This document shows, piece by piece, positions 46,001-53,269 of a stretch of DNA of 64,000 nt. The notes below the pieces were generated by a model, which had not been told where the DNA came from, searched no databases, and saw only the letters and a list, made by a program, of their open reading frames with translations. This DNA comes from Diphasiastrum complanatum (Eukaryota > Streptophyta > Lycopodiopsida > Lycopodiales > Lycopodiaceae). Within the stretch, counting starts at the first letter, position 1, and every line of letters begins with the position of its first letter. Where the stretch lies: the NCBI GenBank assembly GCA_029204225.1, contig CM055094.1, positions 28,196,107 to 28,260,106 of the forward strand, in the 5' to 3' direction. Both the position numbers and the translations under genes were made by a program.

Positions 46001-49000
46001 TGGCCTCCCAATCGGTACAATCAAAGTCATCCGGTGACTCCTCTGGTGTGCTGTCATAGAAATGCCCCTATGGCTCTGTGATGCACGCATCCAAGCAGCT
46101 GCGGAAGGTAAACCCAAATCACTCTGCCCCCTATCAAGAGCCTCCTCCATCATATCAACATAAGAAGGTATGCCACTGGCCCCCCTGTGTGTCCTGCCCG
46201 TCTCCCGGTATAATCTGTGGCATGTGCCCCACCTTTGCCATGTGATGCACCTGTGACCCCTGCCCGTGGCGTGTGCTCTACACCTGTATCAACTGCCTCA
46301 TCCCGCTCTGATCTGGCGAACACAACCCGAATGGGCTCATCCTCATCCTGATCATCCTCTGACACTGGCTCATCTGCCTCGTACAATGGAGGCTCTCTAT
46401 GCTCAAGCCCAAGCTCTCTCTCTCTGCAAGCTCCCTCTCTCTCTTTGCCATCAACTGTGTGCCCAGGTCCTCTGCAGGCATGGGATGGGTGCTGTTCGTA
46501 GGCAAGTCAACCTGGCGATCCAAATCAGATATCTTCGTCTACAAGGTTCAACATTTGCATGTCAGGGAGACAACTCTATCAAGAAATGAAACCAACATAC
46601 CAGGAGTCAACCAACATGCTATGAAAGATTAGCTTATCACCTGCAATGCGCTCGTAATGGTCGGAAGTCTCCTGGCGAGACATGCGTTGGTGCTACAGAA
46701 CACCAACCGCCAACTGACTCACTGACAACCGGTTTCTTCTCCTCGTGTGAATGAGTGCCCATGTGCTCCAATTACGCTCACACACGGAGGCAGCACAGTC
46801 CTGTGGTACGTGCATTGAAATACTAGAACATTGTCTTTAACGAAACACAACAATGGAGGATAAAATGAGATGCATACCTGAGAAAGGACACGCAGTGCAA
46901 GACACTGTATAGATGGGTATGTGCTACCGAACATGGTCCACGAGGTAATGGGTAGCTACCTCCTCTTTGGATCCTGAGCAGCCGGGTGGCCAAATGTGCC
47001 CATGCCAAAACGAAATGCAGCGAGCTCCTCCATGAGCCTGATAGGATCCAAACCAATGTGTGGACCCACTCTGTGAATGCACTAAAGCCAATCGGCCTCG
47101 AGCTCCCTGTCTGCGATCTGTGTCGAAGAGAGGAAGAGGGGATGCAGTATGTGTGCAACGCTGTGGATACTCCTGTGGAAGTAGTTCCACCGCGTCTCCC
47201 AGATGAACTTCAGCTCGGTCATCCTGCAGGTGAGAGGCATGTGGTGTAGGGCATTACGAAAAAACTTAACATTGACAGAAAAACAAACTAGCAATTACTA
47301 AAAAAATAAAGGCCAATTACATTACTATACCGCTTACCTCTCTGGCTGCAAGATGGGCAGCTGCAGGAACTGTCCAATCTGGTCCATGAGCTCATAGACC
47401 AGTCCAAGTGTCGACCCCTCGCTGTCAGCCATGCGGAGCACAATGTAAAGTGGTCGAAGCAGTCCTGACAATGTCTGTGCATCCCTCCAGAAGTGGTCTC
47501 CCCTCACCGTGGAAGAAAAGTGCTCCCCATCCTCAGTGCGCGGAAATGTACTGGCACACCAAAGATCACTGGCAACCATCTGTAGAAGTTGCGCCCTACA
47601 CCTGATTAGACGGTCGATGACCACCAAGTCGAATGCAAAGCGTGTGGGGCTGGCTTACGGAGGTCTAGATGGCTGAACACCCGGAACATGGCAAGAACAC
47701 GCCTCTTCCTAGTGACAAAAGTCACTAGGAAGAGGGCCTCACGGACGATGGCTCTAACCCAGGGAAGTGCACCTATGTCCCCCATCAGAAGGTCTATGTC
47801 GTGCGCGGCACAGGGGGTATGAACAATGTGAGGGAACTCGGCCTCTAGCAGTGCACCCATCTGAATGCAGTTCGTGGCATTGTCCGTCACCACTGTGACG
47901 ACATGCTGTGGGCCTATGGACAGGATGGAAGACCTGATGACATCAAACATGAACTCTGCAGATATGACTCTCCCCCCCCTGCTACAATCCACTGCCCTCA
48001 AAAACTGTGTGCCCATGCAGCTGGAGACCAATATGTTGAGGATCGGCCTCCTCCTGACATCAGTCCAGCCATCGGACATGATGCTGCAACCGTAAGTGGC
48101 CCAGTGGCGACGTAGAGGCTCCATCTCTCTAGACAATGACTCGACCCTATCCCTCAGCATGTGTGTGCGGACAACCTCTGAACTAGGGACTCTCCAGCTA
48201 GGGCTGACAGACTGTGCAAGGCGGAAGGCCCTTCTGAAGGACTCGGAGTCGGTGATGGCAAATGGAAGGTTCAGCTCATAAATCAGGCTGGCCACGGCCT
48301 GTGTGGCCTCTCTATCCATGTGCGGCTGATGCGCGCCGCGAATGCTCTGCTGCCTAAGAACTCTCCCAGCTAGGCGACAGGTAGCGGACCTCCAGCACGG
48401 TGCACCAAACGTGACGGGAATGGATGATGACGCGACAGGCTGGGCACTAGTGGATGCATTAGCTGTAGACGTGGAATGGGGAGAGTGGGATGCACTGGCC
48501 GGGATGGGTGCAGCAGCGTAAGTGGGGTACACTGGTGGAGGGTGGACATCTGGCATGGGATATGAAAATTGTTGGGTAGGGAGGTCATCCAGATGTGAAG
48601 GGAGGGAGGAATGGATCTCCTCAACATCCTGGAAGGCCTCGTCACTGGCATCCGGGGCCTGCTCCTGCTCGGGAGGCGGAGAGTCCATGAGAAAGTCGTA
48701 AACTGGGGGAGTGCGAGCAACAGTAGGTGGTGGTGGAACCACAGTGGCAACTGGCGGCCGCGGTGGGACAGGATTCACCGGAATGGGTGCAGATGGGGGT
48801 GCGTGAGGCGGAACTGTCTGAGAGGGATGAGGGGCAAAGGGACTGGACGAGGATGCACTCCCTCTCCTCGTGCGTGCCAGCCAAGCAGGCAGCAACTCGG
48901 GGTCAACCACGTAAGGAGCGGTGCAAAACCGAAGAACACCCTCTAAAATGGTGTTCTCCCCCGCCACAAGACGTGGCCCGTAGGTATCCAAAAGTCGCTG

Positions 49001-49597
49001 CCTGACGAGAACGGACATGCTGGCACAGGGGGCAGCATTCAGTGTGCCACCATCTCTCACGCATGCGCCGAGTAGGTGGCCTTTAAGGCGAGTGAGGGTG
49101 GCAACGAACTCGGTCAGGCAATATCGACAACGCACTATCCTTGCACCGGACTTGTTAGACTTGTCGGGAACCCGCCTGACAATGTCCACCTCGTCCCACA
49201 GATCGGCAAGGTTGGAATGCACCATCTCTGTAGAAAGGACTGGGGAAAGAAGGCAAAGATCTCTGTGGGTGCGATAGGAGTCGGAAGGCTTGAAAAAACC
49301 ACAATAAAGGCCGAAATAGCAATAGCAGGGGAGGACGCGATCAGTGCAATGCGAAGACAGTCGGGAGGGCGCGGACAGTAGGGCGATGGGCATACAACAG
49401 AGAGGGCGCGGACAGTAGGGCGACGGGCAGGGAGAGAGATGATGCGAGGGGGGGATTAGGTTAAAAAAGAAATTTTAATATATTAAATATTATATATTAA
49501 AAAATAATATATATTGTGGTACCGCGGATCAGTATGGATCCGCGGTACCGGGATCCGCGGATCCTGGTACCGCTGGATCTATGATAGATAGATAGAT

Positions 49598-49662
<65 letters not shown>

Positions 49663-51976
49663 TAGATATATGTAAAGTTTATTTAAAATGTGGCAACGTA
49701 TAGATAACAAAGCAACAAGTACCTACAACTTCTCGTAGGTAAGTGGAATGAAAAACAAAATGTTTGCTTATGTGTAGCAAAGACGTATCAAGTAATGATC
49801 TTAAACTTGGCTCATCATGAAACTCAATTTGTCTACAAGAGGTTCAGATGTCGAACTCACTCAGAAGCACCACATGACGTCTATCTGAGGAAATGATGTT
49901 ACTGGAGAATTTTGCATATGGGGAGCCAATGCCCTCCACAAAAGAAGAGGACATTGGAGGAAAGTAACAAGCTATAGATGTCCCTATGATCTATCCAATC
50001 CCAGATGCTATTTGTGGAGCCAAATCCAAGAAGCCTATTAATCAGAGGCACGTCTTGGGCAGCAAATCCAGGACAACATTGAACTCCAACAATCTAGTAA
50101 ACCAGTAATTGAGGTGGCTTAAAGACTTTCTGGGAGTGGTAGACAGCCTGTAGAGTCAGGCACATCAGCAGGCTTACCTACTATCAAGGACCTAGCAGAA
50201 ATAATGCTCAAAAAGAATCTGGATTGTTTTTCTTTTTCATGTGTTTAGTTTCAGTTATCCAGTCGTGACTATGTGCTTTATTTCGCTAAATATGAAAATA
50301 CTAAAAAATCACTGGTAATATATATGAAGTATAAGCGATTCTAATCTGTTCATACTAACATCAATGTTCCTAAGGAGAATTGGACTCTTTTTGTTTTCTA
50401 AGTGTTCAGCTTATCTGGGTGTGAAGTATGTGTTTGAATCGCCCAAATATGCAAATACTTCAAAAAATTTGATAATCTATGAGTAACAGAATTGTTCAAT
50501 CTGTTAAAATAGCATCCTTTGACCTGTTTGATCTCAAAGTGAGAGAAAGCAGGTCGTTCAGATTTTGCAATCCTGATCAGTGATCAAGTTAGACTGTCAA
50601 ACTTCTAAATGCAATGTTTCTCGTGATTGGCAGGGTGGAGCCATTTTAATTCCTGGATTTTGTCTCCCAAAAGGACTACAGCCTGTCTTACCGATATATC
50701 TTCAGGCAGTTTCTCTAAACTCTATTCTTTATGTTTTGGTTATTCTTTATTCTAGATTATGGCCTTCATCAAGGCTGAGAGATGATTTGGTACTTGGTTG
50801 AGAATACTTGTTGTTCTGATGGCCATTTTTAATTTGCTTGTTTCTGGTTATTTGGGACAGGGTTTGATGAGTGGGTCACCTGAGCTACGAGAGCAAGCAG
50901 CTGAGGGCCTTGGAGAGCTTATCAATGTCACCAGTGAAATTGCCTTAAAGCCTTTTGTTGTTCCTATTACTGGGTACAGAAGCTAGCCTTTGCCACAACA
51001 TGTCTACTGATTATGTGACAGAATTTTTTACTTGTAGTGCACTGTAAGAATTCTCCTTTGAAGTATTCAGGATCCAGTTTTTGATGCATGGCAGTGGATA
51101 ATAGTTCATGATGATATGATCAAATAATTTATGTGTCACTTTGCATTTGAAACAGGCCTCTTATTCGAATTATAGGAGACAGGTTCCCATGGCAGGTAAA
51201 AAGTGCCATCCTAGGTACTCTAGGAATCGTCATCAATAAAGGAGGAATAGCATTAAAACCATTTCTCCCACAGCTTCAAACAACATTCATCAAGTGTCTT
51301 CAAGATAATACGAGGCAAGTCTTTTGTTTAACTTCAAGATAATCTGAAGCATTCTTTGGGCAGTTCAGATTAACTGTGATTGCATATTAGCATTCCTCTC
51401 AAACAATGTACTAAACATTTTGTTTTTTTTTTATGTTTTTTGTCTGACTGTTTGAGGGTGCTGTCAGATTTTCTTGCAAGTTTTATTGATATAATCATCT
51501 CTGCAGAGCTGTGCGCTCAAAGTCAGCATGGGCATTAGGCAAACTTACAGGTTTAAGCACCCGAGTTGACCCCCTTGTGGGAGATCTCCTGTCCGGTATG
51601 CAGGTACTTGGAAAAGAAGCTCTGCAAGTTCAGTACATTAAATGCTTGCTTTCAGTATTTAAGTGGCTCCACAGTACCATATTTTATGAGTATTGATGAA
51701 CCAGAGTAGAATGTATCAACTTTTTAAGCATTATGAAATCTCTAGGCCCCTTTCCAAATACTCTTTAAAGCTGCATTTCTTGTATTTTTGCAGACTTTGG
51801 ATGGAGGAATCAAGGAGGCCATGTTGGTTGCACTTAAAGGTGTCGTTAAGCATGCTGGTAAAAGTGTGAGCACACCTGTGGTCCAACGCATGATCTCTGC
51901 TCTTCAGGATCTTCTTCCTTCAGAAGATGAGGAAGTCAGAGGTCTGGCTGGGCGAACTCTTGGCATTCTTTCTCAG
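15462..51976 (+). CDS. GCN1: GCN1/ILITHYIA, HEAT-repeat activator of GCN2 kinase (partial, 33 exons)
   Basis: The exons join into about 1,309 codons without a stop and match the middle and late part of plant GCN1 (ILITHYIA), a protein of about 2,600 residues. GCN1 binds ribosomes and delivers the signal of uncharged tRNA to the kinase GCN2, which phosphorylates eIF2-alpha. In plants it also acts in immunity and leaf development. Recognisable blocks include [47 protein letters not shown]-like and [11 protein letters not shown]. They cover the eEF3-like region and the start of the region that contacts GCN2. Amphipathic HEAT helices fill every exon. The first codon, N-terminal half and C-terminus are outside the window. 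The last donor (GTTAGT at 51,977) is intact, so the gene should continue to the right. Confidence 0.95.
19640..20110 (-). pseudogene. Old gypsy RNase H fragment
   Basis: Minus-strand reading across frames gives a [14 protein letters not shown]-like block (about 20,070) and a [13 protein letters not shown] block (about 19,970). [20 protein letters not shown] block follows (about 19,800). These are the three conserved RNase H segments of Ty3/gypsy pol in the right order. No LTRs were found; it is a decayed remnant unrelated in sequence to the neighbouring chromovirus. Confidence 0.65.
20632..21459 (-). repeat. 3' LTR of gypsy copy A, split by a solo LTR
   Basis: The LTR proper is 20,632-20,922 plus 21,346-21,459 (about 405 bp). 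A second LTR of the same family is inserted after the bases AACCA, and those bases are repeated on its far side. Confidence 0.9.
20923..21340 (-). mobile_element. Solo LTR nested in the 3' LTR of copy A
   Basis: A full 418-bp LTR (AGTTACG...CATAACT) flanked by the 5-bp duplication AACCA (20,918-20,922 and 21,341-21,345). It has no internal region, as left by LTR-LTR recombination after insertion of a full element. Confidence 0.9.
21506..23713 (-). pseudogene. Chromovirus RT end, RNase H, integrase and chromodomain
   Basis: A 735-codon open stretch. It starts with the RT thumb (KIKFLGFL-like and [11 protein letters not shown] blocks). RNase H has [29 protein letters not shown] and ITDHQSL. 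Integrase has the HHCC finger (GGHFGFQKS, then C-PFC) and the DDE core: Asp in SMDFILGLP, Asp in SDRDSKF and Glu in [18 protein letters not shown] block and the FHVSLLRAA end follow. The tail reads [17 protein letters not shown], a chromodomain. All catalytic residues are present, but an upstream in-frame stop separates it from the rest of pol. Confidence 0.92.
23726..24379 (-). pseudogene. Chromovirus reverse transcriptase core
   Basis: A 217-codon open stretch with RT blocks in order: [63 protein letters not shown] and the catalytic [10 protein letters not shown]. It continues into the 735-codon stretch after a single stop near 23,728. A frameshift separates it from protease at about 24,370. 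Confidence 0.92.
24369..25870 (-). pseudogene. Chromovirus gag (N-terminally deleted), zinc knuckle and protease
   Basis: Gag starts abruptly near 25,870 at the block matching [12 protein letters not shown] of copy B; the upstream start codon and about 100 residues are gone. The [25 protein letters not shown] region precedes a stop near 25,430. The zinc knuckle [14 protein letters not shown] lies near 25,080. Protease has the active-site block [12 protein letters not shown] near 24,830 and LILGVDWF near 24,610. Frame is lost near 24,440. Confidence 0.88.
26391..26404 (-). other. Primer binding site of gypsy copy A
   Basis: The minus strand reads TGGTATCAGAGCAC immediately after the LTR end CGTAACT, with no spacer. 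It is complementary to the 3' end of plant initiator tRNA-Met and fixes the inner edge of the 5' LTR. Confidence 0.92.
26405..26822 (-). repeat. 5' LTR of gypsy copy A (418 bp)
   Basis: Begins AGTTATGGACTCGG on the minus strand and ends CTATTCGTAACT. It is nearly identical to the LTRs at 20,923-21,340, 55,110-55,552 and 59,794-60,205. Confidence 0.93.
28541..29839 (+). CDS. GCN1: GCN1 exons 9-10 (start of the eEF3-like region)
   Basis: Exons 28,541-28,663 (41 codons) and 29,783-29,839 (19 codons), both with canonical splice sites. They encode [18 protein letters not shown] and a [10 protein letters not shown] helix, then [14 protein letters not shown]. This segment is highly conserved between GCN1 and fungal translation factor eEF3. 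The 1.1-kb intron between them shows no other feature. Confidence 0.94.
31680..31974 (+). pseudogene. LINE reverse transcriptase, first fragment
   Basis: Reads [23 protein letters not shown] followed by [22 protein letters not shown]. This is the block that precedes the RT palm in plant LINEs (PxxW...I-P-I-K-K-GD...NYR-I). The frame is lost after 31,930. The rest of the RT resumes at about 34,480 in the same orientation, so about 2.5 kb of other elements probably separates two halves of one LINE. Confidence 0.7.
31975..32310 (+). repeat. 3'-end repeat with pyrimidine tail (copy 1)
   Basis: An open stretch ends at 32,173 with an Arg/His-rich tail. Non-coding sequence and a block whose reverse complement is TTTATTAATGTC...GCATATAAGAC follow, then (TTC)n. 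The same block occurs at 63,650-63,760 and, more diverged, at 52,300-52,370. It appears to be the shared 3' end of one repeat family whose coding tail also recurs. Confidence 0.6.
32318..33095. mobile_element. Foldback-like element with GTTTCGAAACG-rich inverted ends
   Basis: The ends (32,318-32,450 and 32,920-33,095) are roughly inverted copies rich in CGTGCGCACGCG-like and GTTCGAAACGGG motifs. Between them lies a tandem duplication. It interrupts a minus-strand copia gag fragment on its right side. No transposase is encoded, and the limits are approximate. Confidence 0.5.
32468..32918 (-). repeat. Two tandem copies of a 225-bp coding-like unit
   Basis: Units at about 32,468-32,692 and 32,698-32,918 are nearly identical, apart from a short insertion (ATTTCT region) in the first. 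Both keep a minus-strand open frame containing [14 protein letters not shown] and [13 protein letters not shown] do not recognise the protein. Retention of frame in both copies suggests a duplicated exon or captured gene fragment. Confidence 0.65.
33096..33480 (-). pseudogene. Ty1/copia gag fragment
   Basis: The minus strand reads [12 protein letters not shown], then a short break, then [30 protein letters not shown] helix, [20 protein letters not shown] and [13 protein letters not shown] follow. This is the DUF4219/UBN2-type gag of copia elements. It is cut off on the left by the foldback-like element. Confidence 0.78.
33481..34479. other. Unassigned intron sequence
   Basis: About 1 kb without a recognisable domain. 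It contains pyrimidine-rich and (CA)n-like patches (34,060-34,090 and 34,258-34,275). The final 100 bp may be the LINE region preceding the QTGFRS-like block. Confidence 0.4.
34480..35900 (+). pseudogene. LINE reverse transcriptase, second fragment
   Basis: Contains [46 protein letters not shown] and [21 protein letters not shown]. The catalytic [11 protein letters not shown] box follows (about 35,085-35,110), then the [13 protein letters not shown] thumb motif. A tail with ALYVVVQTW-like and cysteine-poor sequence follows in other frames up to about 35,900. Stops and frameshifts break it throughout. This is a plant LINE-type RT that would prime on nicked target DNA; the copy is dead. Confidence 0.85.
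34703..35102 (+). repeat. 200-bp tandem duplication in the LINE RT core
   Basis: The segment from CTTGGGTTCTTTCC to GATGATGTGGTA occurs at 34,703-34,895 and again at 34,903-35,102. Both copies include the catalytic YADD box. The first copy lacks about 12 bp (the ATCTCACATTGT region). Confidence 0.88.
36344..38511 (+). CDS. GCN1: GCN1 exons 11-17 (eEF3-like HEAT region)
   Basis: Exons: 36,344-36,454; 36,539-36,730; 36,866-37,039; 37,200-37,310; 37,475-37,544; 38,105-38,183; 38,409-38,511. Phases close exactly (exons 15-17 sum to 84 codons). Conserved blocks include [88 protein letters not shown] and [20 protein letters not shown]. In yeast GCN1 this eEF3-like part is needed for ribosome and GCN20 binding. 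The donor after exon 17 is GTCCGG, a weak but GT-containing site. The 560-bp intron 37,545-38,104 holds nothing else. Confidence 0.95.
38626..42563 (+). CDS. GCN1: GCN1 exons 18-28
   Basis: Exons: 38,626-38,796; 39,283-39,405; 39,552-39,665; 39,762-39,868; 40,095-40,146; 40,254-40,360; 40,498-40,557; 40,726-40,840; 40,948-41,058; 42,127-42,264; 42,441-42,563. Blocks include [121 protein letters not shown] and [17 protein letters not shown]. Exon 23 ends at a GC donor. The introns of 0.9-1.1 kb (41,059-42,126) hold no recognisable element. Exon 28 leads into the hAT-bearing intron. Confidence 0.95.
40361..40366 (+). promoter_or_regulatory. Non-canonical GC splice donor after GCN1 exon 23
   Basis: TTAAG|GCAAGA. 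The conserved protein (LKQIL-SVRT) requires the exon to end at AAG 40,360 and resume at 40,498, so the intron begins GC and ends AG. No in-frame GT alternative preserves the sequence. Confidence 0.85.
43014..43066. repeat. (TA)n tract at the left border of the hAT-like element
   Basis: CTATGAT, about 40 bp of pure TA, then ATCATAG. The last seven bases are the element's left terminus, and the first seven look like the right terminus of another element that is no longer present. Confidence 0.88.
43300..43815. repeat. 84-bp tandem repeat array (six units)
   Basis: The phrase ATGGGCACTGTGG recurs at 43,381; 43,465; 43,549; 43,633; 43,718 and, truncated, 43,802, a spacing of 84-85 bp. The unit is a multiple of three, so long open frames exist on both strands, but these look like a by-product of the repeat. 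A looser GAGAGGCTGTGAGAG repeat follows at 43,865-44,045. Confidence 0.92.
44075..44401 (+). CDS. Small charged protein of the hAT-like element (108 aa)
   Basis: The ATG at 44,075 opens a 108-codon frame ending TAG at 44,399-44,401. The protein is very rich in Arg, Glu and Lys and mostly helical in appearance, with heptad-like spacing. It has a short proline/hydrophobic middle ([19 protein letters not shown]) and a second basic-acidic helix with [21 protein letters not shown] do not recognise a known family. Its conserved place, convergent with the transposase, and the decayed remnant at 14,619-14,715 show that it belongs to the element. It could be an accessory DNA- or protein-binding factor, but that is inference. 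Confidence 0.65.
   Translation: MEEGEARRKLKEEVRRHNERHRKQEADIAEMLRETRQRHPELQIPAPAVELDLDEQIGMNFTRGKLIMVRERAARRRVDQEAARANREAERERHNNAPDEGEESVEDP
44901..49225 (-). CDS. hAT-like transposase, BED/DUF659 with AT-hook C-terminal extension
   Basis: The ATG at 49,225 is chosen because the family start [12 protein letters not shown] is shared with the copies at 11,939 and 62,604. A BED-type finger (CRYCLTEF...H) lies at about residues 35-60. The DUF659 core follows, with SDGWTD near residue 383, VTDNATNC near 445 and [15 protein letters not shown] after it. A one-base frameshift near 47,640 breaks it. Two introns seem to follow (about 47,224-47,337, donor GTAAGC, and 46,801-46,878), then [11 protein letters not shown], the dimerisation-type region ([19 protein letters not shown]), an acidic block, a proline/alanine-rich block and AT-hooks ([23 protein letters not shown]), ending at 44,901. 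More frame changes around 46.0-46.4 kb suggest extra introns or decay. The long AT-hook tail is unusual for hAT proteins. Confidence 0.75.
49586..49670. repeat. GATA/TA/GA simple repeats at the right border of the hAT-like element
   Basis: Successive (GATA)n, (TA)n and (GA)n tracts follow the terminus CTATGAT. They prevent a reading of the target duplication. Confidence 0.9.
50634..51976 (+). CDS. GCN1: GCN1 exons 29-33 (last in the window)
   Basis: Exons: 50,634-50,705; 50,861-50,973; 51,156-51,314; 51,507-51,603; 51,794-51,976. They encode [94 protein letters not shown] and [14 protein letters not shown]. The segment approaches the RWD-binding part of GCN1 that contacts GCN2. Exon 31 ends at a perfect GC donor. 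Exon 29 ends either at a GC donor (50,706) or three bases later at GT (50,709), which would add one Ala. The frame ends at CAG|GTTAGT and I found no further exon to 64,000. Confidence 0.93.
50706..50711 (+). promoter_or_regulatory. Probable GC splice donor after GCN1 exon 29
   Basis: CTTCAG|GCAGTT keeps the conserved LQGL junction. A GT three bases downstream (GCA|GTTTCT) would insert one alanine, so this site is less certain than the other two. Confidence 0.5.
51315..51320 (+). promoter_or_regulatory. Non-canonical GC splice donor after GCN1 exon 31
   Basis: ACGAG|GCAAGT is the ideal GC-AG donor consensus. The next exon starts at 51,507 and completes the Arg codon (TR-AVRSK). Confidence 0.88.
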
Positions 51977-52255
51977 GTTAGTGCTTTCATTTATATTCTC
52001 CCTTTATCATGTAGAGGAAGCACTCTCAAACTTCACAAAAAGGGGTAGAAATGTTTGCCTTAATTTACTTTGAATTTCAAGTTTTGCACCTCCTATGGAA
52101 TGCTAGGATAATAGTCCAATGGTTGAATGGGCAAATCTTATAGGTTTGTCTAGCGCTAATCAAAGACTTGAACCTTTTCTTTGATAGAGATACTTTTGAA
52201 ATTGGGTCAAAACTCACTGAATTTTTCAAGGCTATGTTTTTTTTTTTTTGGTTGA
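51977..52255 (+). other. GCN1 intron start
   Basis: Intron sequence after donor GTTAGT with no other feature. The intron must extend beyond the right edge of the window (more than 12 kb) unless the gene is rearranged. Confidence 0.6.
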
Positions 52256-52410
52256 GAGAGAGAGAGAGAGAGAAGAAGAAGAAGATAGAAGAAGAAGAAG
52301 AAGAAGAAGAAGAAAATATATTAATGTCTGTTAAGTGCCCAAGGGCACATAAGACAGAAAAAAAGTACATATATCGTAGGAGCACTGTCCATGTCGGACA
52401 ATAAAAAAAA
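52256..52410 (+). repeat. 3'-end repeat with (GA)n/(GAA)n head (copy 2)
   Basis: (GA)n and (GAA)n are followed by TATTAATGTCTGTTAAGTG and GGGCACATAAGAC, a diverged version of the blocks at 63,650-63,760 and 32,215-32,310. Minus-strand sequence to the right (about 52,580-52,760) reads as an Arg/Thr-rich protein tail (THQRAQPPTRSTRVTRAARA) ending at a stop near 52,580, comparable to the tail at 63,860-64,000. Confidence 0.6.
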
Positions 52411-52879
52411 ACTCACTAGTCTGAGTGAAACAAAATAGAACTCTCTCTAGCTAGTTAGAAGACAAAAGGAACTACAGAATCATAAGAAAACATGTAAGGG
52501 CTTAACCTCCAGCTCTAAAGACGGTACAGGTGCTAGAACTTAACCACCTGCTCTGCTGAGGAAAATAGTATAATATTAATCTCGAAAAAAATATCTGATA
52601 CTCATAGAAGTTGTGGTCCGTGTCTGGTGTCGAGGAGCTCTGGCTGCTCTGGTGACTCGTGTAGATCTAGTAGGTGGCTGAGCACGTTGGTGGGCCTTCG
52701 CCCTCACCGGTATGACTACCTCATCATCTGACAGGTCATCTCGCTCACGCTTCTAGAAGAAGCTAGTGATAAGAGGCTGGCGATAATCAATAGTACCCTC
52801 AGAAGGCATCAAAGAGGCTCTCAACGTAAGCATCTCTCGAAGTAGAAGGCCAACACATCTGGGATCATGATCCTCCAAA

Positions 52880-53090
52880 AAGGTACTGCTTGTTCGAGTC
52901 TTCTGAAAAATTCGAGTCTTCTGAAAAATTCGAGTCTTCGGAAAAATTCGATCCTTTGAAAAGAAATCGAGTCTTTTAAAAAACTCATGTCTTTGGAAAA
53001 ATTCGAGTCTTCGAAAAATTCGAGTCTTTTGAAAAATTCGAGTCTACGGAAAAATTCGAGTCTACAGAAACAAAGGGTCAAAAATATACA
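52880..53090. repeat. Minisatellite of 17-21 bp units (GAAAAATTCGAGTCTTC-like)
   Basis: About ten imperfect copies of a TTCGAGTC-containing unit. Units vary by one to a few bases, and degenerate copies (AAAAATTCTGATT, AAAAATTACGG) continue to about 53,260. Confidence 0.9.
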
Positions 53091-53269
53091 AAGGGTCAGA
53101 TTTTACTTTGGGTCGGAAAATTTACAAAGGGTATTGAAAAATTCTGATTTTGGGTATCGAAAAATTACGGATTTTTCGAGTCGATCCGGTATCAAAAAAT
53201 TTTGATTCTAGATTTCGATCTTTGGGTTAGAAAAATTCGGTATTGGATTTTTTCGATGTTCTGCTCAAA

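Larger units (their letters stand above)
43060..49585. mobile_element. 6.5-kb hAT-like DNA transposon with two convergent genes
   Basis: The termini are ATCATAG (43,060-43,066) and CTATGAT (49,579-49,585), with GGTACCGCGG-type palindromes just inside each end (43,080-43,165 and 49,515-49,575). TA-rich simple sequence lies outside both ends. Inside, a transposase gene runs on the minus strand (49,225 to 44,901) and a small charged gene on the + strand (44,075-44,401), converging near 44,650. An 84-bp tandem repeat array occupies the left part. A clear 8-bp target duplication, expected for hAT, cannot be resolved because both flanks are simple repeats. It is the most complete member of a family with five pieces in this window. 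Confidence 0.82.
42564..50633 (+). other. 8-kb GCN1 intron hosting the hAT-like element
   Basis: The donor is AAG|GTGAGC and the acceptor TTGGCAG|GG. The element at 43,060-49,585 fills most of it. The flanks 42,564-43,010 and 49,680-50,633 are AT-rich intron sequence in which I see no gene. Confidence 0.88.

Noticed and set aside
15462-51976. GCN1 as a pseudogene because of the transposon load
   Set aside because: All 33 exons keep frame and splice signals, and the conserved blocks are unbroken.
52880-53090. Coding of a Phe/Arg-rich repeated peptide
   Set aside because: The open frame follows a 17-21 bp minisatellite with variable unit length and is not conserved.
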